DNA of 64,000 nt from the NCBI RefSeq assembly GCF_014638095.1, contig NZ_BMFH01000002.1, positions 248,001 to 312,000 of the forward strand. The letters are read 5' to 3'. The first letter of the stretch is position 1. Each line of letters begins with the position of its first letter. Source of the DNA: Muriicola marianensis (lineage in GTDB: Bacteria; Bacteroidota; Bacteroidia; Flavobacteriales; Flavobacteriaceae). A program made the position numbers and the translations under genes. Positions 14,732-24,542 of the stretch are shown piece after piece. Below the pieces are notes generated by a model. That model did no database searches. It was not told the DNA's origin and saw only the letters and a program-made list of their open reading frames with translations.

Positions 14732-15808
14732 ATGATCGATAAATTAAACATCATAAAACAGCGTTTTGATGAGGTTTCGGACCTTATCATACAGCCTGAT
14801 ATAATCGCAGACCAAAAGAGATATGTACAACTGAACAAGGAGTACAAGGACCTCAAGGTACTGGTCGATAAGCGCAAGGACTATATCGATCTGAAAAACC
14901 AAATCAAAGAAGCAGAGGATATCCTCTCTGCCGGGGCCGAAGAGGAAATGCTGGAAATGGCCAAGATGCAGCTCGAAGAAGCCAAGGAAGCCCTGCCCCA
15001 ACTCGAAGAAGAGATCAAATTACTGCTCATCCCCAAGGACCCGGAAGATGCCAAGGATGTGGTGATGGAAATCCGGGCAGGAACCGGAGGGGATGAGGCC
15101 AGTATTTTTGCAGGCGACCTGTACCGGATGTACGCCAAATACTGTGAATCCAGGGGTTGGAGAACCAATATCATTGACCTAAATGAAGGTACCAGCGGGG
15201 GCTATAAGGAGATCCATTTTGAGGTCACCGGGGAAGATGTATACGGTACCTTGAAATTCGAAGCCGGGGTACACAGGGTTCAAAGAGTTCCCCAGACAGA
15301 AACTCAAGGGAGGGTCCACACCAGTGCAGCTACCGTGATGGTACTGCCGGAAGCCGAGGATTTTGACGTTCAGATCGATCCCAAGGATGTGCGCATCGAC
15401 TATTTCTGTTCTTCAGGACCCGGAGGTCAATCCGTGAATACCACCTATTCAGCGGTCAGGCTCACCCATATCCCAACAGGGATTGTAGCCCAGTGCCAGG
15501 ATGAAAAATCACAACACAAGAACAAGGATAAGGCATTCCGCGTCTTGCGATCCCGATTGTACGATATGGAATTGCAGAAAAGACAGGAGGAAGATGCAGC
15601 CAAAAGGAATTCCCAGGTGAGCAGCGGGGACCGGTCTGCCAAGATCAGGACGTATAATTATCCTCAGGGCCGGGTCACCGATCATAGGATTGGTCTTACC
15701 CTTTATGACCTGCAAAATATTATGAACGGGGATATACAGAAGATCATTGATGAGCTCATGCTGGTGGAGAACACGGAAAAACTAAAAGAGGCCTCTGAAA
15801 TTTTCTGA
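14732..15808 (+). CDS. prfA: peptide chain release factor 1
   Basis: A 358-residue release factor recognising UAA and UAG. I start at the ATG 14732 ([15 protein letters not shown]) rather than the longer frame. It has a helical domain 1, then [21 protein letters not shown], and the catalytic GGQ loop in [35 protein letters not shown] and [16 protein letters not shown] follow. The length is standard. pyrF starts 6 bases after the stop, so the two are probably co-transcribed. Confidence 0.97.
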   Translation: MIDKLNIIKQRFDEVSDLIIQPDIIADQKRYVQLNKEYKDLKVLVDKRKDYIDLKNQIKEAEDILSAGAEEEMLEMAKMQLEEAKEALPQLEEEIKLLLIPKDPEDAKDVVMEIRAGTGGDEASIFAGDLYRMYAKYCESRGWRTNIIDLNEGTSGGYKEIHFEVTGEDVYGTLKFEAGVHRVQRVPQTETQGRVHTSAATVMVLPEAEDFDVQIDPKDVRIDYFCSSGPGGQSVNTTYSAVRLTHIPTGIVAQCQDEKSQHKNKDKAFRVLRSRLYDMELQKRQEEDAAKRNSQVSSGDRSAKIRTYNYPQGRVTDHRIGLTLYDLQNIMNGDIQKIIDELMLVENTEKLKEASEIF

Positions 15809-15814
15809 TCGCGC

Positions 15815-16636
15815 ATGAATACTACAGATTTACTGGATCAGATCGAAAAAAAGGGTTCTTTCCTCTGTATTGGTCTGGATACAGACCAGGAGAAGATCCC
15901 GCCTCATTTGCTAGATGAGCCCGATCCAATCTTCGCCTTCAACAAGGCTATCATCGATGCAACCCACCATTTATGCGTGGCTTACAAACCCAATACCGCC
16001 TTTTACGAAGCTTATGGCCTGAAGGGATGGGAGTCGCTCTCCAGGACTATAGAATATCTGAATTCATCATATCCGCACCTTCTTACCATAGCTGATGCCA
16101 AAAGAGGGGACATCGGGAATACGGCTACCCGTTATGCCGAAGCATTTTTTAACGATCTCAACTTCGATGCTGTCACTGTGGCTCCATATATGGGTCGGGA
16201 TTCTGTAGAGCCCTTTTTGAAATTTCCGGACAAGTTTACCATCCTGCTGGCGCTGACCTCCAATGCCGGGGCATTTGATTTTCAGACCCGGGAGGTCGAT
16301 GGACAGGCATTGTATAAAATAGTACTGGAAACTGCTTTGACCTATGAACATTCAGATCGACTGATGTTCGTCGTGGGGGCCACCAAGGCAGAGTTCCTCA
16401 AGGAGATCAGAAAGATAGTACCCGAGCATTTTCTGCTTGTCCCCGGGGTAGGGGCACAGGGGGGAAGCCTGGAAGAGGTTTGTAAATACGGAATGACAGA
16501 CCGAGTCGGACTGCTCGTCAACTCCTCCCGAAAGATCCTCTATGCCTCCAGGGAGAAAGACTTTGCCGAGGCGGCCGCCCGTGAAGCGGAGGGCCTGCAA
16601 AAAGCCATGAAAAAGGAATTAATTAAGAGAGGGTAA
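15815..16636 (+). CDS. pyrF: orotidine 5'-phosphate decarboxylase
   Basis: A 273-residue TIM-barrel enzyme converting OMP to UMP in pyrimidine synthesis. The active-site signature DAKRGDIGNTATRYAEAFF is at about residues 94-112, preceded by LCIGLDTDQEKIP and AYKPNTAFYEAYG. It is the longer (about 270-residue) PyrF form. It sits 6 bases downstream of prfA. Confidence 0.96.
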   Translation: MNTTDLLDQIEKKGSFLCIGLDTDQEKIPPHLLDEPDPIFAFNKAIIDATHHLCVAYKPNTAFYEAYGLKGWESLSRTIEYLNSSYPHLLTIADAKRGDIGNTATRYAEAFFNDLNFDAVTVAPYMGRDSVEPFLKFPDKFTILLALTSNAGAFDFQTREVDGQALYKIVLETALTYEHSDRLMFVVGATKAEFLKEIRKIVPEHFLLVPGVGAQGGSLEEVCKYGMTDRVGLLVNSSRKILYASREKDFAEAAAREAEGLQKAMKKELIKRG

Positions 16637-16637
16637 C

Positions 16638-16832
16638 TCAGGCGAGTTGTTCTATCTGCCTTCGGATGGCTTTTGCCTTCCTTTCAAAAAATTCTCCGAG
16701 CTGGGTGCCGGCATACCGGCTGTCAGAAGCCCTGCTGATCAGGGATTGATAATAACTGATCATCCTGGTGGTGGCCTGAGAACCACTCCCTAAATGGGTG
16801 GAGGACCCCACTTTGCAATATTGACTTTTCAT
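16638..16832 (-). CDS. 64-residue basic small protein, function unknown
   Basis: A small protein starting MKSQYCKVGSSTHLGSGSQA and ending in a basic helix (GEFFERKAKAIRRQIEQLA). It lacks a signal peptide or membrane segment. It is convergent with pyrF: the two stop codons are one base apart. I do not recognise a named family, though the composition and length look like a genuine small conserved gene rather than chance. Confidence 0.6.
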   Translation of the reverse strand: MKSQYCKVGSSTHLGSGSQATTRMISYYQSLISRASDSRYAGTQLGEFFERKAKAIRRQIEQLA

Positions 16833-17025
16833 AGACTGAGCTTTTGTTTAAAGATACGACCAGCTGCATTTAAAAGGCGCATAAGGGTGTTGAGTTACCC
16901 AATTAATCGGTGATTCTAATCAAAAACGAAAAAGCCTTTGCCGATACTCCACGTTCGGTCTGTTTTTCCGGCTCAAAGAGAAGTTGAGTATCTTTTCGTA
17001 CCTTTTTCTCATCAACCGCAATCCC

Positions 17026-17532
17026 ATGAAGATATTACCCCTATTGCTTGGACTCATGTTCTCTGCGTTTCTCTCTACAGCACAAGAAGACAACTGCGCC
17101 TGTTGCACAGACGACCATAAGGCCTTTGATTTCTGGCTGGGAACCTGGGAGGTTACCCTTCCCAATGGTAACAAAGCAGGGCAAAATCTCATAGAAAAGA
17201 TTCAGGGTGGTTGTGTGTTGCGGGAGAACTGGACAGGAGCTAACGGTAACTTTACAGGGACCAGTTATAATTTCTATAATCCGGGTACCGGACTGTGGGA
17301 ACAGCTTTGGCTTGATGTTGCAGGTACTATTTTGAAGTTAAAAGGACAAAGGACTGGAGATCAGATGATCATGGAATCTGAGGAGACTATAAATGAGGAT
17401 AAAAGCGTAAGTACTCAGCGAATTACCTGGACACTGCAAGAGGACGGGAAGGTAAGACAGGTTTGGGAAGTATTGAAGGATGGCGTTTCTGCTCAGGTAC
17501 TATTTGATGGGCTGTACAGCAGGAAGGAATGA
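17026..17532 (+). CDS. exported DUF1579-like protein, function unknown
   Basis: A 168-residue secreted protein. I start at the ATG 17026 (MKILPLLLGLMFSAFLSTAQ), which gives a clean signal peptide with cleavage after TAQ. The mature protein starts with a Cys-rich patch (NCACCTDDH), then FDFWLGTWEVTLPNGNKAGQN. The FWLGTWEV pattern is typical of DUF1579-like or lipocalin-like beta-barrel proteins. The remaining strands (NGNFTGTSYNFYNPG, IMESEETINED) fit a beta barrel. No enzyme motif is seen. Confidence 0.75.
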   Translation: MKILPLLLGLMFSAFLSTAQEDNCACCTDDHKAFDFWLGTWEVTLPNGNKAGQNLIEKIQGGCVLRENWTGANGNFTGTSYNFYNPGTGLWEQLWLDVAGTILKLKGQRTGDQMIMESEETINEDKSVSTQRITWTLQEDGKVRQVWEVLKDGVSAQVLFDGLYSRKE

Positions 17533-17557
17533 ACTTCAGCGAGGGCATAGAAGAAGC

Positions 17558-17590
17558 AAAAAAAAACCGGCCACTACACCGGTTTTTTTA
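17558..17590. terminator. bidirectional terminator
   Basis: Arms AACCGG (17565-17570) and CCGGTT (17579-17584), flanked by a long A-run on the left and T-run on the right. It ends the exported-protein gene. The following stretch to 17810 holds nothing else I can support. Confidence 0.8.
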
Positions 17591-17810
17591 ACTAACTAAC
17601 TCAAAAATACTAACTCAAATAATACGGGTAAAACTATTTTAATTCTTTGTTCTAGCGGTTAAGCTAAGATTACCAGAAAGTTACCTCTCTGTGTCTTTAT
17701 TCTTTTAACGAGTTTTTTGTAGAATTATTGCAGGATAGAAAAGGGCTCTTAAAAAAGCCGAACCTTGCTTGCAAACTCAGGTTCTGTATGGGATCAAATC
17801 AGAAGAAAGT

Positions 17811-18782
17811 CTATTTGCCGTAATGCTCGGTGATCAAAGCATCTGTTTCCGCTTTGGATTTGAATACATCAAAGGTTTTGCCCTGTGTTCTGAGGGCGCC
17901 TAAAGCATTCGCGTACTCGGCTGCTTTTACGGGATCTCCGTAAACAGCAAACCCATAGGCAAGTCCACCTGCAAAGGAATCCCCGCATCCCGTGGTGTCT
18001 ACCACATTTTCCATATAAATGGATTTGACCAGGGTTTTCTCAATTTTTCCGCCCTTTTTGGTGTAGAACACGCATCCTTTGGCATCAAGGGTGACATAGA
18101 AGTATTTCACCCCTTTTTTAAGGACGTGAGCGGCCATCTCGTCGAGGTGCTCTGTGCGGTCCTCATCATAACTCGTCATCTCATCAGAAGAATACTCCCG
18201 CTTGAACCAGCAGGCCTGAGATTCTTCCAGGTTCATCTTGAGGATGTCGATGTAGCGCAGCCAATCATCCATATCTACCCAGAATTTTCGATACCTGTCA
18301 CCTGTCATACCCATAGAGGTGGTAGGGCCATGAGCGTCGAAGACGACCAGGCCTTTCCGGTTCTTCTTGATGTACCTCAGGGTCCTCATCGAGATCTCGA
18401 AATCGGTAATAGGGATAAATACATAAGCATCCATTTCTTCCAGGGGTTTGATATCCTTGGGGACGATGGGCTTCATGCATGCGGTTTGCCGCTCCAGTCG
18501 GTTATTCTGATCTACAAACTTGAGCTCTATGACCGTTCCTCTGTCGTGCTTGCTGGAGATATGGCGGGTGTTGATGTTTTCATAAGGGGCAAAGAGGTCG
18601 ATGATGTTTTGGTAGTCCACCTCGTGTACATGTGACACAGGGTACACTGTGCCATCCTTGCCGAACAGTTTTGCCAGGGCAATGACCGGATGGGAAACGC
18701 AGCCATACTTTTTGATGGTCTCCTTGTGGTGGGTGATGATGGTGTCTCGGGGGATGGGTCCCAGAACCGCAATTTTCGTCAT
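17811..18782 (-). CDS. PfkB-family sugar kinase
   Basis: A 323-residue ribokinase-fold kinase. The C-terminal PfkB signature DTTGCGDSFAGGLAYG, with catalytic Asp in GCGD, is near residues 265-280. It begins ITKIAVLGPIPRDTI-like (TKIAVLGPIPRDT), the glycine-rich entry strand. The substrate is unknown: candidates are a sugar, a nucleoside or a sugar phosphate. It lies 152 bases downstream of purU on the same strand, possibly a separate transcript. Confidence 0.9.
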   Translation of the reverse strand: MTKIAVLGPIPRDTIITHHKETIKKYGCVSHPVIALAKLFGKDGTVYPVSHVHEVDYQNIIDLFAPYENINTRHISSKHDRGTVIELKFVDQNNRLERQTACMKPIVPKDIKPLEEMDAYVFIPITDFEISMRTLRYIKKNRKGLVVFDAHGPTTSMGMTGDRYRKFWVDMDDWLRYIDILKMNLEESQACWFKREYSSDEMTSYDEDRTEHLDEMAAHVLKKGVKYFYVTLDAKGCVFYTKKGGKIEKTLVKSIYMENVVDTTGCGDSFAGGLAYGFAVYGDPVKAAEYANALGALRTQGKTFDVFKSKAETDALITEHYGK

Positions 18783-18934
18783 AACCTTAACTGATCTCCT
18801 TACCAGGGAAGCGTCTTTTACAGTGAGTATTTCCCTTTTTAAATACGTCTTAGATTGGAGGGTAATTTATGAAAAATAAAGATAGGAATGAACTGATTTG
18901 ACAAAGGTCGGCTATCACCTTTACGCTCAGTGCT

Positions 18935-19786
18935 CTACGTGAAGATCACCGTTTTGTTGTTGTAGACCATCGTCTTCCTGTTGACGTGCAGCTGCACCGC
19001 CCTGGAGAGGACGAGTTTCTCCAGGTCCCGTCCTTTTTCGATAAAATCGTTCACCTTGTGTACGTGGGATACCCGGGTGATGTCTTGTTCTATGATGGGA
19101 CCTGCATCGAGTTCTTCCGTCACGTAATGGCTGGTGGCTCCTATGATCTTCACCCCCCGATTAAAGGCGGCGTGATACGGTTTAGCCCCTGCAAAGGCCG
19201 GCAGGAAAGAATGGTGAATGTTGATGATGCGGCTGGGATATTCGGCGATCAGTTTTTCGGTCACGATCTGCATATATCGCGCCAGCACCACGAAATCTAC
19301 CTTGTTATCTCTCAGGAGTGCCAGTTGTTTTTCTTCAGCTTTTGCCTTGGTTTCCCTTGAGACAGGGATGAAATGATAGGGTATCCCGAACTGTTCGGCA
19401 ATGTGCCTGAGATCTTCATGGTTACTGATGATCAGGGGAATTTCAGCCTTGAGCTCCCCGGTAGAATACCTGATCAACAGGTCGTAAAGACAATGGTTGT
19501 ATTTGCTCACAAAGAGCGCCATCCTGGGCCTTTTCTCCCTGAGATGCATACTCCACTCCATTGCGTAAGGCCCTGCCAGGTCTTTCTCAAAACGATTTTC
19601 TATCTCATCTGCAGGAAGACTGCCTTCAGAGAAATCAACTTCAAGGCGCATAAAGAATACCCCGGCTTCCTCGTCTACATGCTGATCGAGATAGGTGATA
19701 TTTCCGCCTCCCCTGTGAATGAAACTGGTTACAGAACTAATGATCCCTGTTTGATCCGGGCAATGGATGAGAAAAATGGCTTTCAA
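18935..19786 (-). CDS. purU: formyltetrahydrofolate deformylase
   Basis: A 283-residue enzyme releasing formate from 10-formyl-THF. It has an N-terminal ACT domain (AIFLIHCPDQTGIISSVTSF) and a C-terminal formyltransferase domain with the catalytic Asn-His-Asp set in NIHHSFLPAFAGAKPYHAAF and ELDAGPIIEQD. I start at the TTG 19786, which has an AGAGAG ribosome-binding site just upstream and gives the family's usual length (about 280). The open frame extends 16 codons further, to another TTG, without support. It supplies formate for purine synthesis or balances one-carbon pools. Confidence 0.93.
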   Translation of the reverse strand: MKAIFLIHCPDQTGIISSVTSFIHRGGGNITYLDQHVDEEAGVFFMRLEVDFSEGSLPADEIENRFEKDLAGPYAMEWSMHLREKRPRMALFVSKYNHCLYDLLIRYSTGELKAEIPLIISNHEDLRHIAEQFGIPYHFIPVSRETKAKAEEKQLALLRDNKVDFVVLARYMQIVTEKLIAEYPSRIINIHHSFLPAFAGAKPYHAAFNRGVKIIGATSHYVTEELDAGPIIEQDITRVSHVHKVNDFIEKGRDLEKLVLSRAVQLHVNRKTMVYNNKTVIFT

Positions 19787-19927
19787 AACTCTCTGCTTTG
19801 AGGGTAAAATTACTACAAAGAGTAGGTTGACCAAAAGTCGCCCCGACTATTATAAAATTCTAAACAGAAGGGAATAATTTTTGCGTTTATCGTAAATTGC
19901 ACCCTTGAAAAGGACTGTTTATTAGTG

Positions 19928-22900
19928 ATGGAGCAAATTAAGACCTATACGCCAAAAAATAAGATCAGGATCGTTACCGCGGCCTCTCTCTTCGATGGCC
20001 ATGATGCAGCGATCAATATCATGAGACGCATTATCCAGGCTACGGGCGTGGAAGTCATCCATCTCGGGCACGACCGTTCGGTTGCCGAGGTGGTGGACTG
20101 TGCCATTCAGGAAGACGCCAATGCCATCGCTATGACCTCCTACCAGGGTGGGCATAATGAGTATTTCCGATATATGTACGACCTGCTCCGGGAACGGGGT
20201 GCCGGCCATATCAAGATCTTTGGTGGAGGAGGAGGAGTGATCCTGCCGGAGGAGATAGAATCTCTCATGAAATACGGTATCACTCGGATATACTCTCCGG
20301 ATGACGGGAGGAAGATGGGATTGCAGGGGATGATCAATGACCTGGTTGAAAAGTCGGACTTTAAAACGCTTCCCCTCGAACTTCCCAGGGGAAAAGATCT
20401 GGCTACTTCACTCCGGGACAAGGACGTGACCACTATCGCCCGCATGATCAGCCTGGCAGAGAACAGGCACGATGAATTCGAGGGACTGGTAAAGACACTG
20501 GGTGAACCTGAGAATCCTGTTCCCGTGCTTGGAATTACCGGAACAGGAGGGGCAGGGAAGTCGAGCCTGGTAGACGAACTCGTCCGGCGGTTCCTTTTCG
20601 ATTTTTCAGATAAACATATAGGAATAGTTTCCGTTGACCCATCAAAGAGGAAGACCGGCGGCGCCCTCCTGGGCGACAGGATACGGATGAACGCCATCAA
20701 TAGCGACCGGGTATACATGCGTTCGCTGGCCACCCGCCAGTCGAACCTTGCCCTTTCCAAATACGTGGGAGAAGCCATCGGGATCCTGCAACACGCTCAG
20801 TACGACCTGATCATCCTTGAGACCTCGGGTATTGGCCAGTCAGACACGGAGATCATTGAACACAGCGACCTTTCGCTCTATGTTATGACCCCGGAATTCG
20901 GAGCTGCCACCCAGCTGGAAAAGATCGACATGCTCGATTATGCCGATCTGGTGGCCATCAACAAATTTGATAAACGCGGAGCCCTGGATGCCCTCAGGGA
21001 TGTCAGGAAACAGTACACCAGAAACCACAACTTATGGGATGCGGATCCTGAATCCCTGCCGGTTTTCGGAACCATAGCGTCCCAATTCAACGATCCGGGC
21101 ATGAACAGCCTTTACAAGGCCGTCATGCATAGCCTGAAGGAGAAGGCCGGGGGAACGCTTGATTCCTCCTTTGAAATAAAAGGAGAAGAACCGGAGAAAC
21201 GATATATTATTCCTCCCGCCAGGACGAGATACCTCTCAGAGATCGCCGAGAGTAATCGTGCCTATGATCAGCTGGCCGGTACCCAGAGCAAGACAGCCCA
21301 AACCCTTTTCGGTCTATACAAGAGCGTGATCTCCATCGCCGGTAATAAAGAGCAAGCAGGCGAAGGGGCCGGTTGGCCCTATCTCACTGATACAGGCCTG
21401 GATGAAGAGGCCCTGAACAGGGACGTTCCGGAGGGAAAAAAAGAACTGTTGCAGCTGCTTATCGCTGAATTCAACGCGGTAAAACTGAACCTGGACCCCC
21501 ATCACTGGAAGACCATAATTCAATGGAAATCCCAGGTGGAACGCTACAAGGCACCTGTATATCGATTTAAGGTGCGAAACAGGGAGCTCGAGATAGCAAC
21601 CCACACAGAGTCCCTTTCGCATCTGCAGATCCCCAAGGTTGTCCTGCCGCGATACGAGGCCTGGGGCGACCTGTTGCGGTGGACCTTGCAGGAAAATGTC
21701 CCTGGGAGTTTCCCGTATACTGCGGGGTTGTATCCGTTTAAACGAACGGAGGAAGATCCCACCCGGATGTTCGCGGGGGAAGGCGGACCTGAAAGGACCA
21801 ACCGGAGGTTTCACTATGTCAGCCTAGACATGAAGGCAAAAAGGCTGTCGACTGCCTTCGATTCGGTCACCCTCTATGGGAATGATCCGGGAAAACGCCC
21901 GGATATTTATGGGAAGATCGGAAATGCAGGAGTCTCCATCTGTTGTCTGGATGATGCGAAAAAACTGTATTCCGGGTTCGACCTGACGAATCCCATGACC
22001 TCGGTTAGTATGACCATCAATGGGCCTGCGCCAATGCTGCTGGCATTTTTCCTCAATGCCGCCATCGATCAGAACTGTGAGAAGTACATCAGGGAGAACG
22101 GTCTTGAGAAAGAAACTGAGAAAAAGATCGCTTACCTGTATAAAGGCCTTGAAAATACCCGGCCAAAATACGCCGGAGAACTACCAGAGGGTAACGACGG
22201 CCTGGGACTTATGCTCCTGGGAGTAACGGGAGATCAGGTTTTGCCGGCAGACGTGTATGAGACGATCAAGGCCAGGGCCCTGCAGGAGGTACGCGGTACG
22301 GTCCAGGCAGATATCCTCAAAGAGGATCAGGCACAGAATACCTGCATTTTCTCGACAGAGTTTGCGCTACGGCTTATGGGGGATGTGCAGGAATATTTTA
22401 TAGGGAAAAAGGTGAGGAATTTTTATTCGGTCTCCATTTCGGGATATCATATTGCCGAGGCAGGGGCCAATCCGATCACCCAGCTGGCCTTTACCCTTTC
22501 TAACGGATTTACATACGTGGAGTATTACCTGAGCAGGGGTATGGATATCAACAAATTCGGACCCAACCTCTCCTTTTTCTTCTCCAACGGCATAGACCCG
22601 GAGTACGCCGTAATCGGCAGAGTAGCCCGAAGGATATGGGCCAAAGCTATGAAGGAGAAATACGGGGCCGACCCCAGGGCGCAGATGCTGAAATACCATA
22701 TTCAGACATCAGGAAGGAGCCTCCATGCTCAGGAAATCGATTTCAACGATATACGTACTACGCTGCAGGCCCTTTATGCCATTTATGACAATTGTAATTC
22801 CCTACATACAAACGCCTATGATGAGGCGATCACAACGCCCACTGAGGAATCGGTTCGCAGGGCGATGGCTATACAATTGATCATCAATAAGGAACTGGGC

Positions 22901-23392
22901 CTCGCCAAAAACGAGAACCCCCTGCAGGGATCCTTTATCATAGAGGAGCTGACAGACCTTGTCGAGGAGGCGGTCTTGCTGGAATTCGACAGGATCACAG
23001 AAAGGGGAGGGGTACTCGGGGCCATGGAAACTATGTACCAACGCTCGCAGATTCAGGAAGAGAGCCTTCACTATGAAACCCTGAAGCACAATGGAGAATT
23101 CCCCATCATAGGGGTCAACACATTCCTGAGTTCCAAAGGATCGCCCACTACTCTGCCCAAAGAAGTGATCAGGGCCACGGAAGAAGAGAAAGAAAGGCAG
23201 TTGACCACCCTGGATAATCTCAAACAGCGCAATCGGGATAAGACTGCACAAGGGTTGAAAGAACTACAGGAGGCTGCCGTGCGGAATGAGAATATCTTCG
23301 AAAAATTGATGGAAGTGTCCAAGTATTGTTCCCTGGGACAGATCACCCAGGCCTTGTTCCAGGTGGGAGGTCAGTACAGGCGTAACATGTAA
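19928..23392 (+). CDS. icmF: fused isobutyryl-CoA mutase (IcmF-type B12 enzyme)
   Basis: A 1154-residue single-chain acyl-CoA mutase with its own G-protein chaperone. The order is: B12-binding domain at residues 10-150 ([13 protein letters not shown] carries the cobalt-ligand His); MeaB-like GTPase from about 200 ([14 protein letters not shown]-loop, [15 protein letters not shown]); linker; mutase barrel from about 560 ([37 protein letters not shown]). This order is that of IcmF, not of methylmalonyl-CoA mutase. IcmF interconverts isobutyryl- and n-butyryl-CoA, and some also act on pivalyl- or isovaleryl-CoA. The frame offers GTG at 19925 directly before ATG at 19928; I use the ATG. It is alone, with no ygfH or epimerase beside it. 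Confidence 0.93.
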   Translation: MEQIKTYTPKNKIRIVTAASLFDGHDAAINIMRRIIQATGVEVIHLGHDRSVAEVVDCAIQEDANAIAMTSYQGGHNEYFRYMYDLLRERGAGHIKIFGGGGGVILPEEIESLMKYGITRIYSPDDGRKMGLQGMINDLVEKSDFKTLPLELPRGKDLATSLRDKDVTTIARMISLAENRHDEFEGLVKTLGEPENPVPVLGITGTGGAGKSSLVDELVRRFLFDFSDKHIGIVSVDPSKRKTGGALLGDRIRMNAINSDRVYMRSLATRQSNLALSKYVGEAIGILQHAQYDLIILETSGIGQSDTEIIEHSDLSLYVMTPEFGAATQLEKIDMLDYADLVAINKFDKRGALDALRDVRKQYTRNHNLWDADPESLPVFGTIASQFNDPGMNSLYKAVMHSLKEKAGGTLDSSFEIKGEEPEKRYIIPPARTRYLSEIAESNRAYDQLAGTQSKTAQTLFGLYKSVISIAGNKEQAGEGAGWPYLTDTGLDEEALNRDVPEGKKELLQLLIAEFNAVKLNLDPHHWKTIIQWKSQVERYKAPVYRFKVRNRELEIATHTESLSHLQIPKVVLPRYEAWGDLLRWTLQENVPGSFPYTAGLYPFKRTEEDPTRMFAGEGGPERTNRRFHYVSLDMKAKRLSTAFDSVTLYGNDPGKRPDIYGKIGNAGVSICCLDDAKKLYSGFDLTNPMTSVSMTINGPAPMLLAFFLNAAIDQNCEKYIRENGLEKETEKKIAYLYKGLENTRPKYAGELPEGNDGLGLMLLGVTGDQVLPADVYETIKARALQEVRGTVQADILKEDQAQNTCIFSTEFALRLMGDVQEYFIGKKVRNFYSVSISGYHIAEAGANPITQLAFTLSNGFTYVEYYLSRGMDINKFGPNLSFFFSNGIDPEYAVIGRVARRIWAKAMKEKYGADPRAQMLKYHIQTSGRSLHAQEIDFNDIRTTLQALYAIYDNCNSLHTNAYDEAITTPTEESVRRAMAIQLIINKELGLAKNENPLQGSFIIEELTDLVEEAVLLEFDRITERGGVLGAMETMYQRSQIQEESLHYETLKHNGEFPIIGVNTFLSSKGSPTTLPKEVIRATEEEKERQLTTLDNLKQRNRDKTAQGLKELQEAAVRNENIFEKLMEVSKYCSLGQITQALFQVGGQYRRNM

Positions 23393-23400
23393 GACAGAAG

Positions 23401-23838
23401 TCAGCTGAGGTATTCCCTGAAATGCCAGGTCTCTCTGGGATGGTTGTAACTCACCAGAGATTTGCGCCACTTTTTAAAAGACCTGCGGAAGAGTCGGATC
23501 TCACGTCTCAGCAGGTTGAGATACTCCTTTTCCCTCAAGCCGTCCTTTTCCAGCCCATTGCAGTAAGAACTTATGTTTCGGAGCATGATCCCGATAAAAG
23601 TAGCACTCTTCATTCGGTCTCCCATAGAAGGGGAGGTCTCCGCTCTTGCGATCTGCTGAGGGATCAGAACCGCATCAGTGATGAGAGAATCTGCAATGTG
23701 ATCCCGGTGACTGTCAGACTGGTAGAGAGTTAGTAAATTTTTGTTGTAGGATACGAAGGAAGCCAGCTCCTGACTGAGGGTACAGAGCTCTAAAGCTTTT
23801 CTATAGATCGGAAGCGATCCTAGGTGATTTTGGGACAT
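23401..23838 (-). CDS. four-helix-bundle protein (23S rRNA IVP-like)
   Basis: A 145-residue all-helical protein. The pattern IYRKALELCTLSQELASFVS, DSHRDHIADSLITDAVLIPQ, and MKSATFIGIMLRNISSYCNG resembles the four-helix-bundle family that includes 23S rRNA intervening-sequence proteins. The C-terminus is strongly basic (RRSFKKWRKSL), which could bind nucleic acid. It is convergent with icmF (8-base gap). The family call is from helix pattern only. Confidence 0.6.
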   Translation of the reverse strand: MSQNHLGSLPIYRKALELCTLSQELASFVSYNKNLLTLYQSDSHRDHIADSLITDAVLIPQQIARAETSPSMGDRMKSATFIGIMLRNISSYCNGLEKDGLREKEYLNLLRREIRLFRRSFKKWRKSLVSYNHPRETWHFREYLS

Positions 23839-23921
23839 TGTTCTTTTTCATTGCTTAAACTACTTAAAATTACATGGTAATTCATCGAAGTCACTTTTTA
23901 TTTTAAAGATAAATTTTTAAT

Positions 23922-24410
23922 TTGCTTATTAAAGCAAAAATTACAACGTTAAAAAATTTGAAAACAGAGATTGATCGATTGAACTGGGGGATATTGCAGT
24001 GTTTGCAGGAGAATTCCCGTGAATCCTTTGCGAGTATTGGCAGGAAGGTGGGTCTTACACCTCCTGCAGTTGCTGAACGGGTAAAAAAGATGGAAGACCT
24101 CGGGATCATCACCGGATATTTTGCCCGTGTATCCCATGCCATGGCCGGATATCAGTTAAAGGCCATTATTACCCTGAAGGCATTTATGGGGAAGTTAAAA
24201 CCTTTCTTGGAAATGGTAGTGACCCTGGACGAGGTGGTGAATTGTTATCGCATCACCGGAAATGAGAATATCATCATGGAAGTCATACTGAGGGATCAGT
24301 TTCACCTGGAAAAGTTTATTGACAAACTCATTCTATACGGGGAGACGCGGACCCACATTATTTTGTCTGACGTTGTGGCCGATGCCCCTATAAAAAAAAG
24401 AAGGGGATAA
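23922..24410 (+). CDS. Lrp/AsnC-family transcriptional regulator
   Basis: A 162-residue feast/famine regulator. An N-terminal helix-turn-helix (IDRLNWGILQCLQENSR, then ASIGRKVGLTPPAVAERVKKM) is followed by the ligand-binding RAM domain (LKAIITLKAF, VVNCYRITGNENIIMEVIL). There is no ATG near the start: TTG at 23922 opens the frame and another TTG at 23958 (just before KTEID) fits the family's usual length slightly better. It may regulate icmF or amino-acid metabolism; the target is unknown. Confidence 0.9.
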   Translation: MLIKAKITTLKNLKTEIDRLNWGILQCLQENSRESFASIGRKVGLTPPAVAERVKKMEDLGIITGYFARVSHAMAGYQLKAIITLKAFMGKLKPFLEMVVTLDEVVNCYRITGNENIIMEVILRDQFHLEKFIDKLILYGETRTHIILSDVVADAPIKKRRG

Positions 24411-24542
24411 AAATTATTCCTAACTTTAGATAAGGAAGTTGATTTACCTGAATCTCTTGTCCTCCTATGTAAGGATCAATCGATTTTCATTTTTCCGGAC
24501 AGGGTATTTATTTTTGGCCGGATTTTTGAGGAATACAATGCT

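Noticed and set aside
19787-19927. Cobalamin riboswitch before icmF
   Set aside because: The 140-base gap is too short and lacks a B12-box-like sequence.
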